Shown: one piece after another, positions 20,149 through 30,000 of the stretch | How positions within the stretch are numbered: the first letter of the stretch is position 1 | Layout: every line of letters starts with the position of its first letter | Source of the DNA: a virus | Virus record (IMG/VR): IMGVR_UViG_3300020371_000004 | Coordinates: 19,362-83,361 of that record | Reading direction: 5' to 3' (one strand) | DNA length: 64,000 bases | Notes under the pieces: model-generated | Seen by the model: only the letters and a program-made list of their open reading frames with translations | Database searches by the model: none | Told to the model about the DNA's origin: nothing | Made by a program: the position numbers and the translations under genes

Positions 20149-23070
20149 ATGGCAAATAAAGGATTTGGTGCAGAGAAAATTAATCTAATCGGTGGTGGGA
20201 CTCCTAATATTAGTAGTCCTAACGACTTGAATTTAACTGCAGATAATGTTGCAATCAGCACCAATGCATCTATCGGTGGTAATTTGACTGTTTCTGGTGG
20301 ACTTACATTACCGAGTGGTATTGTAACTGCTACTGGACACTATGGTCCAATTTACATTGAAGAAAGTTCAGATGATGACGTATTTTATGATATACCTTTT
20401 CTAAATTCTACTGGTTCTGCAAATAATTATAGGCAGTTACAAATTGACGCAGGTCAATTGCAATTTAATGCATCAGATAATTCACTAAGATTATATGGTG
20501 CAATGTATGCCAGTAGAGGATTTTCAATTGGTATTCAGTCTGCTGGAACAACCATTGTCAATCAAGGAAGTCAATATGTTGAAGGCATAAACTTTGCTGG
20601 TGCAGGAAATACTATTACATATAATAGCTCTTCAAGGTATGTAACAGTAGAAATTGCAGGTAGTAGTGGTGGGGCAGGTGTTGGTACAAATACTAATATA
20701 AACACAACTGGTATTATTACTGCTGCTGCATTTAACAGTCCCTACTACAACTCTGGAGTGCCCTACATTGGTGTGGGTGCAGGGGCAACTCAAATTGAAT
20801 TCCAAGCACCAAATGTTGCCATAACAACTGACATGACTGTTGGTGGTGCTATTAATGCTGCTGGTGCAGTTTTTAGTGGTATTGCTACAGGAACTTTTGT
20901 TGGTGATGGTTCTGGTCTAATTGGACTTGCTGGTATTGGTTCTGGTATCCAGGTTATGGATAATGGAACCCTTGTAGGTATGGCTCAGACCATTGATTTT
21001 GGTACTGATCTAACTGTATCAAATATTTCTGCTGGTATTGTAACTGTTAGCAATGCAATCAATCTTGTAGGAATTGATACTGTTGGTGTATCCATATTCA
21101 ATCATATTGATGCCTCAGGTATTGTAACTGCAACATCTTTTGATACTATTGGTGGTGTTGGTCAATCACCAGTCATTAATTCTGGTATATACACCACTCT
21201 TACACTAAATTCACCTACTGTTGCAATCAGTACTGATATGACGGTTGGTGGAAACCTAACCGTAACAGGAACAATTAATGGAAGTAATCTAGGAGGAACT
21301 CTAGCACCAGATGGAATTAACATGCTGGGGCAGAAGTATATTACTTTCTATAAAGATAATAGTACTGCATTCTCAAGTCACAACTCTGAAATGTATGGTA
21401 CTTCCTATGGAACTACCATTTGGAGAGAATATGCTACTGCTGCTGGTGACGGTATTAGAATTGGAACTAAAGAATTAACCATAGAGCCCCAAAATCTATA
21501 TGGGCATATGGCAAAGTTCACTCAAAATGGACCAGTGTACTTAAGTTGGGGTGGTCATATAGGAGAGGGAACTGAACATAAACATAAATTTGCAACTAGT
21601 GGAATTGGTGTTTCTGTTCTATACACGAACGGTACATATGGTCATATGGATGTTCGTGACATCAATGCAACTGGTGTCGTTACTGCAACATCTTTTACTG
21701 GTGACGGTTCTGGACTGACTGGAGTTACTGCAACTGGTTCTGGTATTGTTGTTAAAAATAGTGGAGCATTAGTAGGTACAGCAGCAACAGTTGATTTCGG
21801 AACTAATCTTTCTGTATCCGCAGTTTCTGCTGGTGTTGTAACTGTGACTGCTAGTGGTTCTGGTGGTGGTGGAAGTACAGCAGGAATTGATACTGCTGGA
21901 GTTTCACACTTCAATCACATTAATGCAGTTGGTGTTATTACAGCAAATACATTTGCAAGTTATGCTGGTGGTGCATCTTCTATTACTAGTCCTGGTGCCT
22001 TAACTATTGCTGCACCTCATGTTGCTATTACAACCTCAGTAAGTATCGGTGGTACAGCAAGTATTGGTGATACTCTCTCAATGTTTGATGATGATTTAAA
22101 AATCTTCAAAAATAACAGTAGTGGAAACGTTGTAATTCAAGAACTTAGTGGCGGAAGTCTTAATATTAATGCTAATGACTTACAACTAAAAGATTATCTT
22201 GGTCAAGAGAATAAAGCAAGATTTATAACAAATGGTGCAGTAGAACTGTATTATGATAACTCTCTTAAATTTGAAACTACTGGATTTGGTGTAACCATTT
22301 ATGGTAGCACCATGATATCTAATTCTCTTGATGTTGGTGATACCAATGTCTCTGGTGATTTAAATGTAACTGGTGATGTTACTTCTGCTCGATTCATTGG
22401 TGATGGTTCTGGTCTGACAGGTGTTGTTGGTTCTGGTTCTGGTGTAATCGTTCAGGATGGTGGATCGATTGTTGGTACTGCAGGTACAATTAACTTTGGT
22501 ACAAACCTAAGTGTTTCTGCAATTTCTGCTGGTGTTGTAACTGTTACTGCTAGTGGTTCTGGTGGTGGTGGAACCACACAGAACCTCTTTGAATCCATTG
22601 CAGTTTCTGGTCAGAGTAATGTAACTGCTGATAGTGCAACTGATGTACTGACATTCGTTGCTGGTAGTAACATGACTATCACAACAAATGCAGCAACTGA
22701 TACTATCACCTTTAACTCCACTGGAGGTGGAGGAGGTGGTGGAGGAGGCACAAGTGGGGTATATTCATGGGATGCTGCTTCTTTAACTCTAGAGAATGTT
22801 GACACAGTAAACCTTTCTACTGATAGTTTCAGGGGTGCTGAGTATCATATTCATATTGAGCACTCTCAAGGAATACAATCTCAGAAAGTTCTAATCATGC
22901 AGGATGGAACTAATGCATATGCTAATGAATTTGCAATTATGCATGATAACAATTTGCTTGTTTCTATTGGTGCATCAGTTAGTGGAGGCAATTTCTACTT
23001 AAATGCTACACCAGAATCTGGTGTAACTGGTGTTACAACTCTCAGATATCTTAAGACTATCATTAGTTGA
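20149..23070 (+). CDS. Tail-fibre-like repetitive protein 2
   Basis: 973 aa. The N-terminus (MANKGFGAEKINLIGG, then VAISTNASIGGNLTVSGG) is shared with the short fibre at 26097. The body repeats the module 'TATSFTGDGSGLTGV' followed by 'SAGVVTVTASGSGGGG', with near-identical DNA copies about 0.7 kb apart. The C-terminal ~100 residues (QKVLIMQDGTNAYANEFAIM) are the tip domain also ending the 732-aa fibre. A glycine run precedes this tip, like a flexible hinge. It is followed after 15 bases by the third protease. It is likely a phage fibre subunit; the host receptor is unknown. Confidence 0.72.
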   Translation: MANKGFGAEKINLIGGGTPNISSPNDLNLTADNVAISTNASIGGNLTVSGGLTLPSGIVTATGHYGPIYIEESSDDDVFYDIPFLNSTGSANNYRQLQIDAGQLQFNASDNSLRLYGAMYASRGFSIGIQSAGTTIVNQGSQYVEGINFAGAGNTITYNSSSRYVTVEIAGSSGGAGVGTNTNINTTGIITAAAFNSPYYNSGVPYIGVGAGATQIEFQAPNVAITTDMTVGGAINAAGAVFSGIATGTFVGDGSGLIGLAGIGSGIQVMDNGTLVGMAQTIDFGTDLTVSNISAGIVTVSNAINLVGIDTVGVSIFNHIDASGIVTATSFDTIGGVGQSPVINSGIYTTLTLNSPTVAISTDMTVGGNLTVTGTINGSNLGGTLAPDGINMLGQKYITFYKDNSTAFSSHNSEMYGTSYGTTIWREYATAAGDGIRIGTKELTIEPQNLYGHMAKFTQNGPVYLSWGGHIGEGTEHKHKFATSGIGVSVLYTNGTYGHMDVRDINATGVVTATSFTGDGSGLTGVTATGSGIVVKNSGALVGTAATVDFGTNLSVSAVSAGVVTVTASGSGGGGSTAGIDTAGVSHFNHINAVGVITANTFASYAGGASSITSPGALTIAAPHVAITTSVSIGGTASIGDTLSMFDDDLKIFKNNSSGNVVIQELSGGSLNINANDLQLKDYLGQENKARFITNGAVELYYDNSLKFETTGFGVTIYGSTMISNSLDVGDTNVSGDLNVTGDVTSARFIGDGSGLTGVVGSGSGVIVQDGGSIVGTAGTINFGTNLSVSAISAGVVTVTASGSGGGGTTQNLFESIAVSGQSNVTADSATDVLTFVAGSNMTITTNAATDTITFNSTGGGGGGGGGTSGVYSWDAASLTLENVDTVNLSTDSFRGAEYHIHIEHSQGIQSQKVLIMQDGTNAYANEFAIMHDNNLLVSIGASVSGGNFYLNATPESGVTGVTTLRYLKTIIS
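21823..22573 (+). repeat. Near-identical ~52-bp direct repeats within fibre gene 2
   Basis: Copies at 21823-21874 and 22522-22573 encode SAGVVTVTASGSGGGG and differ at only two or so positions. Each follows a 'GDGSGLTG(V)' segment (near 21700 and 22400), so the larger ~0.7 kb fibre module is duplicated. These are candidate recombination points for fibre shuffling. Confidence 0.7.
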
Positions 23071-23085
23071 ATAGGAGAATAGTAA

Positions 23086-26076
23086 ATGAACGTACCATCT
23101 TCAACAGAAAAGAACGTATACACTGTCGGTTGTGAGACAGAAGAAGATTGGATTTATATTCGTGATGCTTTACTTGACGAAAATTGGTTAGATGATGAAG
23201 AAATACCAACTGAAGCATGTGAGTGTGTAAGTGATAAAAAAGTAGGACACACTAGAGGCATCTTTATGTTGACAGATGCCGAAGCAGAGCAACTTAAACA
23301 GCATCCTAAGGTTGAGTATGCTCATCATGATAGTTCTTATTACCAAGATTATTATAGACCACCTCTTGAGGAAAGATACTTTGGTTTAGATTATGGTCAA
23401 AAGTATCAGTGGAGATGGGAAAACAGAGTATTAATTGAAAGAGCAAATCAGTCTCAATCAAATTTCTATCCAGATCATAAAACACCACGTCAAATCAACA
23501 AAGCTGGTTGGGAATTAGCTCGTCCAGCAGCAAAAAGAGACCTTTGGCATTATCTTAAAGAGGCTAATGGTTTAAGTGGTGATGTAACTGCATATTCTAT
23601 CAGTGCTAGATTGGCAAGAACAACAACTGGTGAAGATGTTGATATGATTGCCTGTGATACAGGAACTTGGTGTAGTCATCCAGAATTTATCAATAATCTT
23701 CCTGGTGTTGAGTATCCAAGAAATTATAAAGGTGGTAATGCTTTAGACCCTAATGGTGGTTCTGCAGTTCTAGACTTATTTTTACATGGTCCATACTATA
23801 TTGACCCAGAATGGTTTGATGCTGACCCAGCAGATAGATTAACAGTAAGATGGGATGGGACTGTAATTCCGATAAGATACTGGGCTCAGAAATGGTGGTC
23901 TGATAGTGACAGTCGTTCTCCTCAATTTAACAATGTTGATGAAGTTAGCATTGGTTATAGTTACTATGAACAATGGTCTATCGGTGATTTATATGGTAAT
24001 GGTGGTGCAAGTTCTCATGGTACTTCAGTTGCCTCTCAGATGTATGGAAGAACTCATGGATGGGCATATAATGCCAATAAATGGGCAATAAGAACAGATA
24101 TAACTTCATTTGATGATATGTTTGATGCGATAACTATATTTCATCAAAATAAACCAGTAAACCCAAAGCACGGAAATAGAAACCCAACAATATGTAATCA
24201 TAGTTGGGGTTATGTTAATCCCGAAATGGGTGGTGGATATCAGTATAGAAGTGGACACCACTGGTTTAGACCAAGTAGTGCAACTGTTACTACTACTGCT
24301 ACTGAATGGTCTATTGCTCCCTCACCAACATCTTGGTACACTGCAGTTCAGCCAAACCATTCACAAAATGCAAAAGAACAGTGGTTTAGGTATCTTGGTT
24401 ATTATGGATACGGTTCTACATTCCCATGTGAACTACTTTCCCATGGTGATTTAACTGCTTCCACAAATTGTTTTAATTCTGGAGTTATTCATGTTGTTGC
24501 TCCAGGAAATTCAAACCAGAAAATGGTATTTTCTGACCATGAAGATTATAACAATCATTTTGCTCCAAATCGAGATGATGCAACTAGATCATTTAATAGT
24601 AACACACTTACACTCAGTGGTAAGACTTATTATAGGTCAACGAACAGAATAGGTTATCCTGGTCAATCTGGTAGGTATTATGATGAAGGAAAGTATAAGT
24701 ACAAAGCACTAATTGTTGGTGCTCTTTCTGATATGTGGGGGACTGATAATGGAGTCTATAAAGAGTTTAAAGTAGACTATAGCAACATGGGTGAAGTTGT
24801 TGATTGCTACTGTGCTGCACATGACACACAGGCAGCAACCAATAAGGAGTTTGGTGATAATAGTAGTTGGAGAAGAGCAGATAATGAAGCTTTCTATGAA
24901 TTATATAATGTTGGTGCTGCATCTACTTATACCTCAAGTTCGTATATAAGTGGTTTCAAGGCATATACAGATACAGCAACCAATAGAGGTGGTGACCCAA
25001 ATGCAAATAAGTATTGGGGTCTCAGTAGTCCAAATGATTGGCCTGATGTTTTAGGTCAAGGTCGTCAAAACCATGGAAGTAGTAGAGTTGTAGTTGGTCC
25101 CAACTCTTGCGGTAGAGGATTGGGAAGACCCGAAACAATTTTATTTAAATCAAATACAGGTCATCGTTTTGCAACTGGTGGTAGTCTTAATTACCCAACA
25201 GTAACTTACACTGGAATTGCCGCAACTTTCCGTGGTCGTGTTGGTATTCAAACTACAGAACCAGAACCAGCAACAAACTATTCAACTCTTGCTGATTGGA
25301 GATGTTATAGATGCGATCTACCATTTACTTTTGATTATTGTGGTGTTACTACCAATAGAGTTGGAATTTCTCCATGGGGAGTTCTTGAAATTGGTGGTGA
25401 AGGTTCACATAGTAAGACTAGTACCGAGGTTTCTTGGATACACCATGGTGGAGTTCCAAAGTGGGGACAGATTGCCCTTAATCATGGGCATGTAAGTCCT
25501 TATGTAGGTATTCGTACAGAGGTTTTAGGAGTAGCTCCAAATAGACAATTCTGGGTTAGATATGAGTCTAAAGATGGCAGTGGACATACCAGTGGTGATA
25601 TGGACACTGTATGGGAGGCAGTTTTTACTGAAAATTCTGGTGTAGTAGACTTCCATGTAGAAACTAATACTCACATAGGGGAGACTACCCAGACTGTAGA
25701 TAACGACTACTTCCATGATGATTGGTTTAGTGGAACAAGTTCTGCTGCACCTATTGCTTGCGGTATCGTTGGAACTAAATTGGAAGTTAATAGAACATGG
25801 GATTATGCTGATGTGAAGAACTGGGTTACTACAAAAGTTGGTATTTCAAGTAGTGATGAGTTTTATTATGGTGATGAAGCACCAAGTGGAACTAATGCAC
25901 GCAATGATATTTCTTGGGGAACGGTAACCAGTCTTCATGGAGGTAGTCCAATTATATTATGGAATGCACCAACTGACAATGACCCACCTATTGAAAATCA
26001 ATTACAGATTGATATTGGTAGTAATTTAACCATTGAAGGTGGAACCAACAACTTAAATATTAAATACGAACAATAA
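23086..26076 (+). CDS. Subtilisin-family (S8) serine protease, virion-associated, paralogue 3 with inserted beta domain
   Basis: 996 aa, and the most canonical of the three. I9-like propeptide at residues ~10-82 (GIFMLTDAEAEQLKQHPKVE); Asp191 in a standard DTG (ACDTGTWCSHPEF), His311 (HGTSVAS), Asn475 (VVAPGNSNQK), Ser885 (SGTSSAAPIACG). About 300 residues are inserted between the Asn and Ser blocks compared with paralogues 1 and 2. Residues ~735-862 of this insert (LPFTFDYCG, GVAPNRQFWVRYES, VWEAVFTE) form a nidogen-like beta-sandwich also present in gp14 here. A ribosome binding site (AGGAGA) lies 13 bases upstream of ATG. The C-terminus lacks the Calx-beta-like domain of the others. It probably acts at the tail. 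Confidence 0.86.
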   Translation: MNVPSSTEKNVYTVGCETEEDWIYIRDALLDENWLDDEEIPTEACECVSDKKVGHTRGIFMLTDAEAEQLKQHPKVEYAHHDSSYYQDYYRPPLEERYFGLDYGQKYQWRWENRVLIERANQSQSNFYPDHKTPRQINKAGWELARPAAKRDLWHYLKEANGLSGDVTAYSISARLARTTTGEDVDMIACDTGTWCSHPEFINNLPGVEYPRNYKGGNALDPNGGSAVLDLFLHGPYYIDPEWFDADPADRLTVRWDGTVIPIRYWAQKWWSDSDSRSPQFNNVDEVSIGYSYYEQWSIGDLYGNGGASSHGTSVASQMYGRTHGWAYNANKWAIRTDITSFDDMFDAITIFHQNKPVNPKHGNRNPTICNHSWGYVNPEMGGGYQYRSGHHWFRPSSATVTTTATEWSIAPSPTSWYTAVQPNHSQNAKEQWFRYLGYYGYGSTFPCELLSHGDLTASTNCFNSGVIHVVAPGNSNQKMVFSDHEDYNNHFAPNRDDATRSFNSNTLTLSGKTYYRSTNRIGYPGQSGRYYDEGKYKYKALIVGALSDMWGTDNGVYKEFKVDYSNMGEVVDCYCAAHDTQAATNKEFGDNSSWRRADNEAFYELYNVGAASTYTSSSYISGFKAYTDTATNRGGDPNANKYWGLSSPNDWPDVLGQGRQNHGSSRVVVGPNSCGRGLGRPETILFKSNTGHRFATGGSLNYPTVTYTGIAATFRGRVGIQTTEPEPATNYSTLADWRCYRCDLPFTFDYCGVTTNRVGISPWGVLEIGGEGSHSKTSTEVSWIHHGGVPKWGQIALNHGHVSPYVGIRTEVLGVAPNRQFWVRYESKDGSGHTSGDMDTVWEAVFTENSGVVDFHVETNTHIGETTQTVDNDYFHDDWFSGTSSAAPIACGIVGTKLEVNRTWDYADVKNWVTTKVGISSSDEFYYGDEAPSGTNARNDISWGTVTSLHGGSPIILWNAPTDNDPPIENQLQIDIGSNLTIEGGTNNLNIKYEQ

Positions 26077-26079
26077 ATA
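26072..26079 (+). promoter_or_regulatory. Late promoter (AATAAATA) containing the upstream stop codon
   Basis: AATAAATA contains the TAA stop of the third protease (26074-26076) and is 17 bases upstream of ATG 26097. Confidence 0.55.
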
Positions 26080-26096
26080 GTTAAAAGACTCAAACA

Positions 26097-26822
26097 ATGG
26101 CTAATAAAAGTTTTTCCGTTAGAGAATTTGAGATTGTTGGAAATTCTGGCAATTCTAAATTAACATCTACCGAGTATATTGAACTTAATACACCTAGAGT
26201 TGCTATTAGCACTGACTTAACTGTTGGTGGAACAGTGAGGAGTGATATAAGTCTTCCAGGACATAGTTTAACTGCTCTTCAGGCAAACATAACAGGGGTT
26301 ACAACCATGTCCTCTGTCAGTGTTGTTGGTGTATGTACGGCAGCATCTTTCTCTGGTTCTGGAGTAGGTTTAACTGCGTTATCTGCACCGCAACTTACTG
26401 GTTCTTTACCTGCACTAGATGCATCATCACTTACCAATACTGTTGGAACTATCACTGCTGGAGCAGGAGTAACAATAAATCAAGGGACGGGAACAGTACA
26501 TGTATCCCAAGGAATTACTTATGTTGTTGGTGGTAACACTAGTGGATATACAATGGTTGGTCCAGGTGTTTTGCAGACATCTTTAAATCCAACCATTTAT
26601 TTACATAGAGGATTTGTATATATTTTTAACAATACCACTGGTTCAGGTCACCCATTCCGTATTCAATATACTGGTACAACAACTGGATACGGTAGCACAT
26701 GGGTAACTGGAAATACAGCAGGGACTCAGATGTTTGTTGTTCCTCATGATGCTCCAAGCACTCTTGAATATCAATGTACTATCCACCCTGGAATGAAAGG
26801 GACATTTGTTATACCTTCTTGA
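26097..26822 (+). CDS. Short fibre protein with C-terminal cupredoxin-like tip
   Basis: 241 aa. Residues 1-45 (MANKSFSVREFEIVG, VAISTDLTVGG) match the start of the 973-aa fibre, so it looks like a shortened duplicate. Residues ~160-240 resemble a cupredoxin: PTIYLHRGFVYIFNN, GHPFRIQ, FVVPHDAPSTLEYQC, TIHPGMKGTFVI. His185, Cys227, His230 and Met233 reproduce the His/Cys-x2-His-x2-Met ligand set of type 1 copper proteins such as amicyanin. Similar tips occur in fibres of marine phages. Copper binding is not shown here. It ends the protease/fibre block, 211 bases before the giant fibre. Confidence 0.72.
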   Translation: MANKSFSVREFEIVGNSGNSKLTSTEYIELNTPRVAISTDLTVGGTVRSDISLPGHSLTALQANITGVTTMSSVSVVGVCTAASFSGSGVGLTALSAPQLTGSLPALDASSLTNTVGTITAGAGVTINQGTGTVHVSQGITYVVGGNTSGYTMVGPGVLQTSLNPTIYLHRGFVYIFNNTTGSGHPFRIQYTGTTTGYGSTWVTGNTAGTQMFVVPHDAPSTLEYQCTIHPGMKGTFVIPS

Positions 26823-26904
26823 CAAGACTATTCATATATGATTATAATGAGTCTGTGGACGGTCAAGGGTTACTTATATCTTTAAATACTAGATTCTAAC
26901 TAAC

Positions 26905-26911
26905 CTAAATA
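26905..26911 (+). promoter_or_regulatory. Late promoter (CTAAATA) of the giant fibre gene
   Basis: CTAAATA in the largest intergenic gap, 122 bases upstream of ATG 27034. Transcription would start close to the 5' arm of the structured leader at 26923, making this a ~115-base untranslated leader. Confidence 0.6.
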
Positions 26912-26922
26912 GTCAAATATGG

Positions 26923-27003
26923 AAGGTTTCTAGTGACTTGTAAGGAAATAAAAGTTACTAAGAATATTCAGGGTGTTGCGAGTATGCCCTGTCTAGAAAC
27001 CTT
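26923..27003 (+). promoter_or_regulatory. Potential three-way-junction leader RNA
   Basis: AAGGTTTCTAG (26923-26933) is perfectly complementary to CTAGAAACCTT (26993-27003), an 11-bp closing stem. Inside lie two further hairpins: TGACTT/AAGTTA (26934-26939 with 26952-26957, one G-U), and CAGGGTG with TGCCCTG-type pairing (26969-26975 with 26985-26991, including two G-U). Junction linkers are short (26960-26968 and 26992). It begins where the late transcript should start. No known riboswitch or ribozyme core is recognised; the function may be mRNA stability or translational control of the giant fibre. Confidence 0.6.
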
Positions 27004-27006
27004 TGT

Positions 27007-27028
27007 ACGCATTAGAGAGAGGATGCGT
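27007..27028 (+). promoter_or_regulatory. Hairpin presenting the ribosome binding site in its loop
   Basis: ACGCAT (27007-27012) pairs with ATGCGT (27023-27028), leaving TAGAGAGAGG in the loop. The purine-rich loop is the only ribosome binding site candidate for ATG 27034. The stem would shorten its effective distance to the start codon. It sits 3 bases after the three-way junction. Confidence 0.55.
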
Positions 27029-27033
27029 TAAGT

Positions 27034-30000
27034 ATGGCTCTCTTTCAATACAACTTAGGCAGTGAAATTCCGTTTAGTAGTATTGATTATGGATTTATTA
27101 ATGAAACACCTACAACCCCATCGGAAGACCACGGAGATTTAGCAGTAGTTGCTCAGACGACTATTGCTCCAGATGATATTGTCTCCACATATAGTGGTAG
27201 TCTTAGCACCGTAACTATTACTAATACTGGAAGTGGTGTTGGTGAGTTTGGTGGATTTAATGTAGCAAGACATATTAAGTTTACTGGAGCTGGTACAAGA
27301 GCATTTACTTTTGCATTTGATACAAGTAATCGTGAAGAGATAACATTTTCAGTTATTCGTGGCACTGATTCAAATGGTGGTGAACTTCCTGATAGTGGTG
27401 AAGACCTTCTATTTGAATATTCAACTAATGGTGGAAGCACTTGGACTGGAACCCAAGTTTTAGCTGCATACAATGATACTGCATTTAATAATTTAAATGA
27501 TGTTACTGTAACACTACCTACAGCAGCAAGAGTATCTAATGCACAGTTTAGAATTAGACAAGCAAGTAATAGTGGTTCTAATTATGATCAATGGGGTGTA
27601 ACTGCAGTTACTATTGGTGGTGAGATACTTACTACTGAAGATTATGGATTCTTAACACCTGCAAGGCAGACTGTTCCATACGGTAGACTCAAGATTGTTC
27701 AAGAGTTTGCTGACGACAGACTACTCAGGAATAGTGTTGGTGGTATTGAATTTACCCTTGGTGGTAAAGCAAATATCTTTACTCTACCAATTCATGTTGG
27801 TAGAGGATTCTTGCGTCTTGATGGCAAGGAGTTCACAAGAATTACTCTGCGTTACATCGGAAGTGGCACATTCAGCCACTTCGGTGGATCTGCAGAGGCA
27901 GTATCGAATGCAACACCAGCACAAACACCACTCTTCACGGTTGCTGGTGTTGCTACCGAAAAATTTGGAAAAGGAAATTATACAGCAACAGGTCAGTTCT
28001 CCGCATTCACGGGTGCCGCAGAGGTCGTATCCATCAGTGGAGCAACAAGACAAGACCTATTCAGAATTAGAGGTGCAGCACACGATACTCACACAGAGAA
28101 TTACGTTGGTGAGGGTAGACTATTTGCTGTACAAGGTGCTTCAGAAGCATTTAAAGTCGAAGAGAAGGCAAGTGGTCTATTCTCCTTTAAAGGCACCTCC
28201 AAAGAAACTATACAATCAAATAACGTTGTATCTGTTGAGACTCAGATATCTGGTTCTGGTTCAGAGTCAATTACACCTGCGGTACGACCAGGTTCTGGAG
28301 AGGCAACGTTTAGTGGTGCAATTACAAATGAGCATGTAAGGTTCCATCAATTTGGTACTGGTACATTATCTTCCTTCAGTGGAACTGCAGAAACAAGCAA
28401 CAGAGTTGTATTCAGTTACAATGAAAGTTCTGTTGTTAATGCAGAAACTCTTGATTATGGACTTATTACTGAAGGATTTGCGGATGAACCAATCAGTAAT
28501 TACGCAAATGTACCAATTAGTACACTTGCAAATGAAGTAGTATCTGAGTTTGGAAGATATCCAAATAGAGAGGAATTTGGTCATATTTCTATTGACCCAG
28601 AGCAATCTATTCATACTCCTGGATATAACCATGTTGATTATGGTTATATTAATACCACCAATAGATTCCCATTCGGTAAGTTCCAATCTGAAGATGGTGG
28701 AGACTTAACTTATGAGTCTGCACAAATTGGAATCAGAGTCAGACCCATTACACCTGGTCCAACACTCCGACTTGAAGGTACTGCAGGTATCTTTACACTA
28801 CCAATTCATAAAGGTGAAGGATACTTCAGATTTGAAGGTAAGTCTGTTGTTAGAATTAGAGCAGTCTACTACGGATCTGGTAAGTTCAGTAACTTCGGTG
28901 GTAGTGCTGAAGCAACTTCAAATGCTGATTCTGGAAGGAAGATTCTCTTCAGAGTTGCTGGTGATGCACATGCTGTTGTGCGTTTTGTTTATATTGGAGA
29001 AGGTTCTCTCTTTACATTTGTTTCCAAGACAGAATCCACTTCAGTCACAGAAAAACCACAAGCTCTTTACAAGTTTACTGGTTCTGCAGTCGAAAAGAAT
29101 ACCGAGAACTATGTTGGTACAGGTTCTCTATTTACATTTGTTTCTTCTACAGATTCTACTGTTATCAACAGTGCAGCATCTGGTCTCTTTACCTTCAAGG
29201 GTTCGGGTATCGAGAAGAATACAGAGAACTATGTTGGTCAAGGTTCTTTGTTTACATTTGTTTCCAAGTCGGAAGCAACTGTTGTTCAGTCTGTCGCACA
29301 AACACTATTCAGATTTACAGGTGCGATTACAAACGAGCATGTAAGATTCCACCAGTTTGGTACTGGAACATTCTCTGCCTTCAGTGGAACTGCATATCAC
29401 GAAAGAGTTGCATTCGATTATAATGAAGACTCTATTGTTAATGTCAGACATGATAATTATGGATTAATTACTGAAGGTAGTGCTGACCAACCAATTTCCG
29501 ACTTTGCTAACGACCCAATTAGTCTTTACGCTAATGAGCAAGTCTCCGAGTTTGGTAGATTTGCGAATAGAGAGGACTTTGGTCACATTTCTATTGACCC
29601 AGAGCAATCTATCAACACTCATGGTCATCGTCATGATGATTATGGTTACATTAATACCACCAATAGATTCCCATTCGGTGGATTCACCTTTGAAGATGAA
29701 AATGAAGGTGTTGATACTGCAGGAATTAGATTCCAACTCAGAGCACCTACATCAGGTACTGAACTTAGACTTCAGGGTCAAGCTGAAATTTATGTACTCC
29801 CAGTACACATCGGTGGTGGTATCACCAGATTTGCTGGAGATGCAACTATCAGAATCAGAGCCGTCTACTACGGATCTGGTAAGTTTAGTAACTTCGGTGG
29901 TAGTGCCGAGGCAATTTCCAATGTTGACTCTGGAAGACAAGTTCTCTTCAGAGTTTCTGGTGATTCCCATAATACTATACGTTTCGTCGAGGTTGGTACA

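Noticed and set aside
26823-26860. Possible terminator after the cupredoxin-tipped fibre gene (AGACT...AGTCT)
   Set aside because: Only five paired bases with a long AT-rich loop and no U-run; too weak to call.
26923-27003. Hammerhead or other self-cleaving ribozyme, or a tRNA
   Set aside because: The three-way shape and ~81-nt length invite this, but the hammerhead core (CUGAUGA...GAAA) and tRNA landmarks (TTC loop, acceptor CCA context, anticodon arm) are absent.
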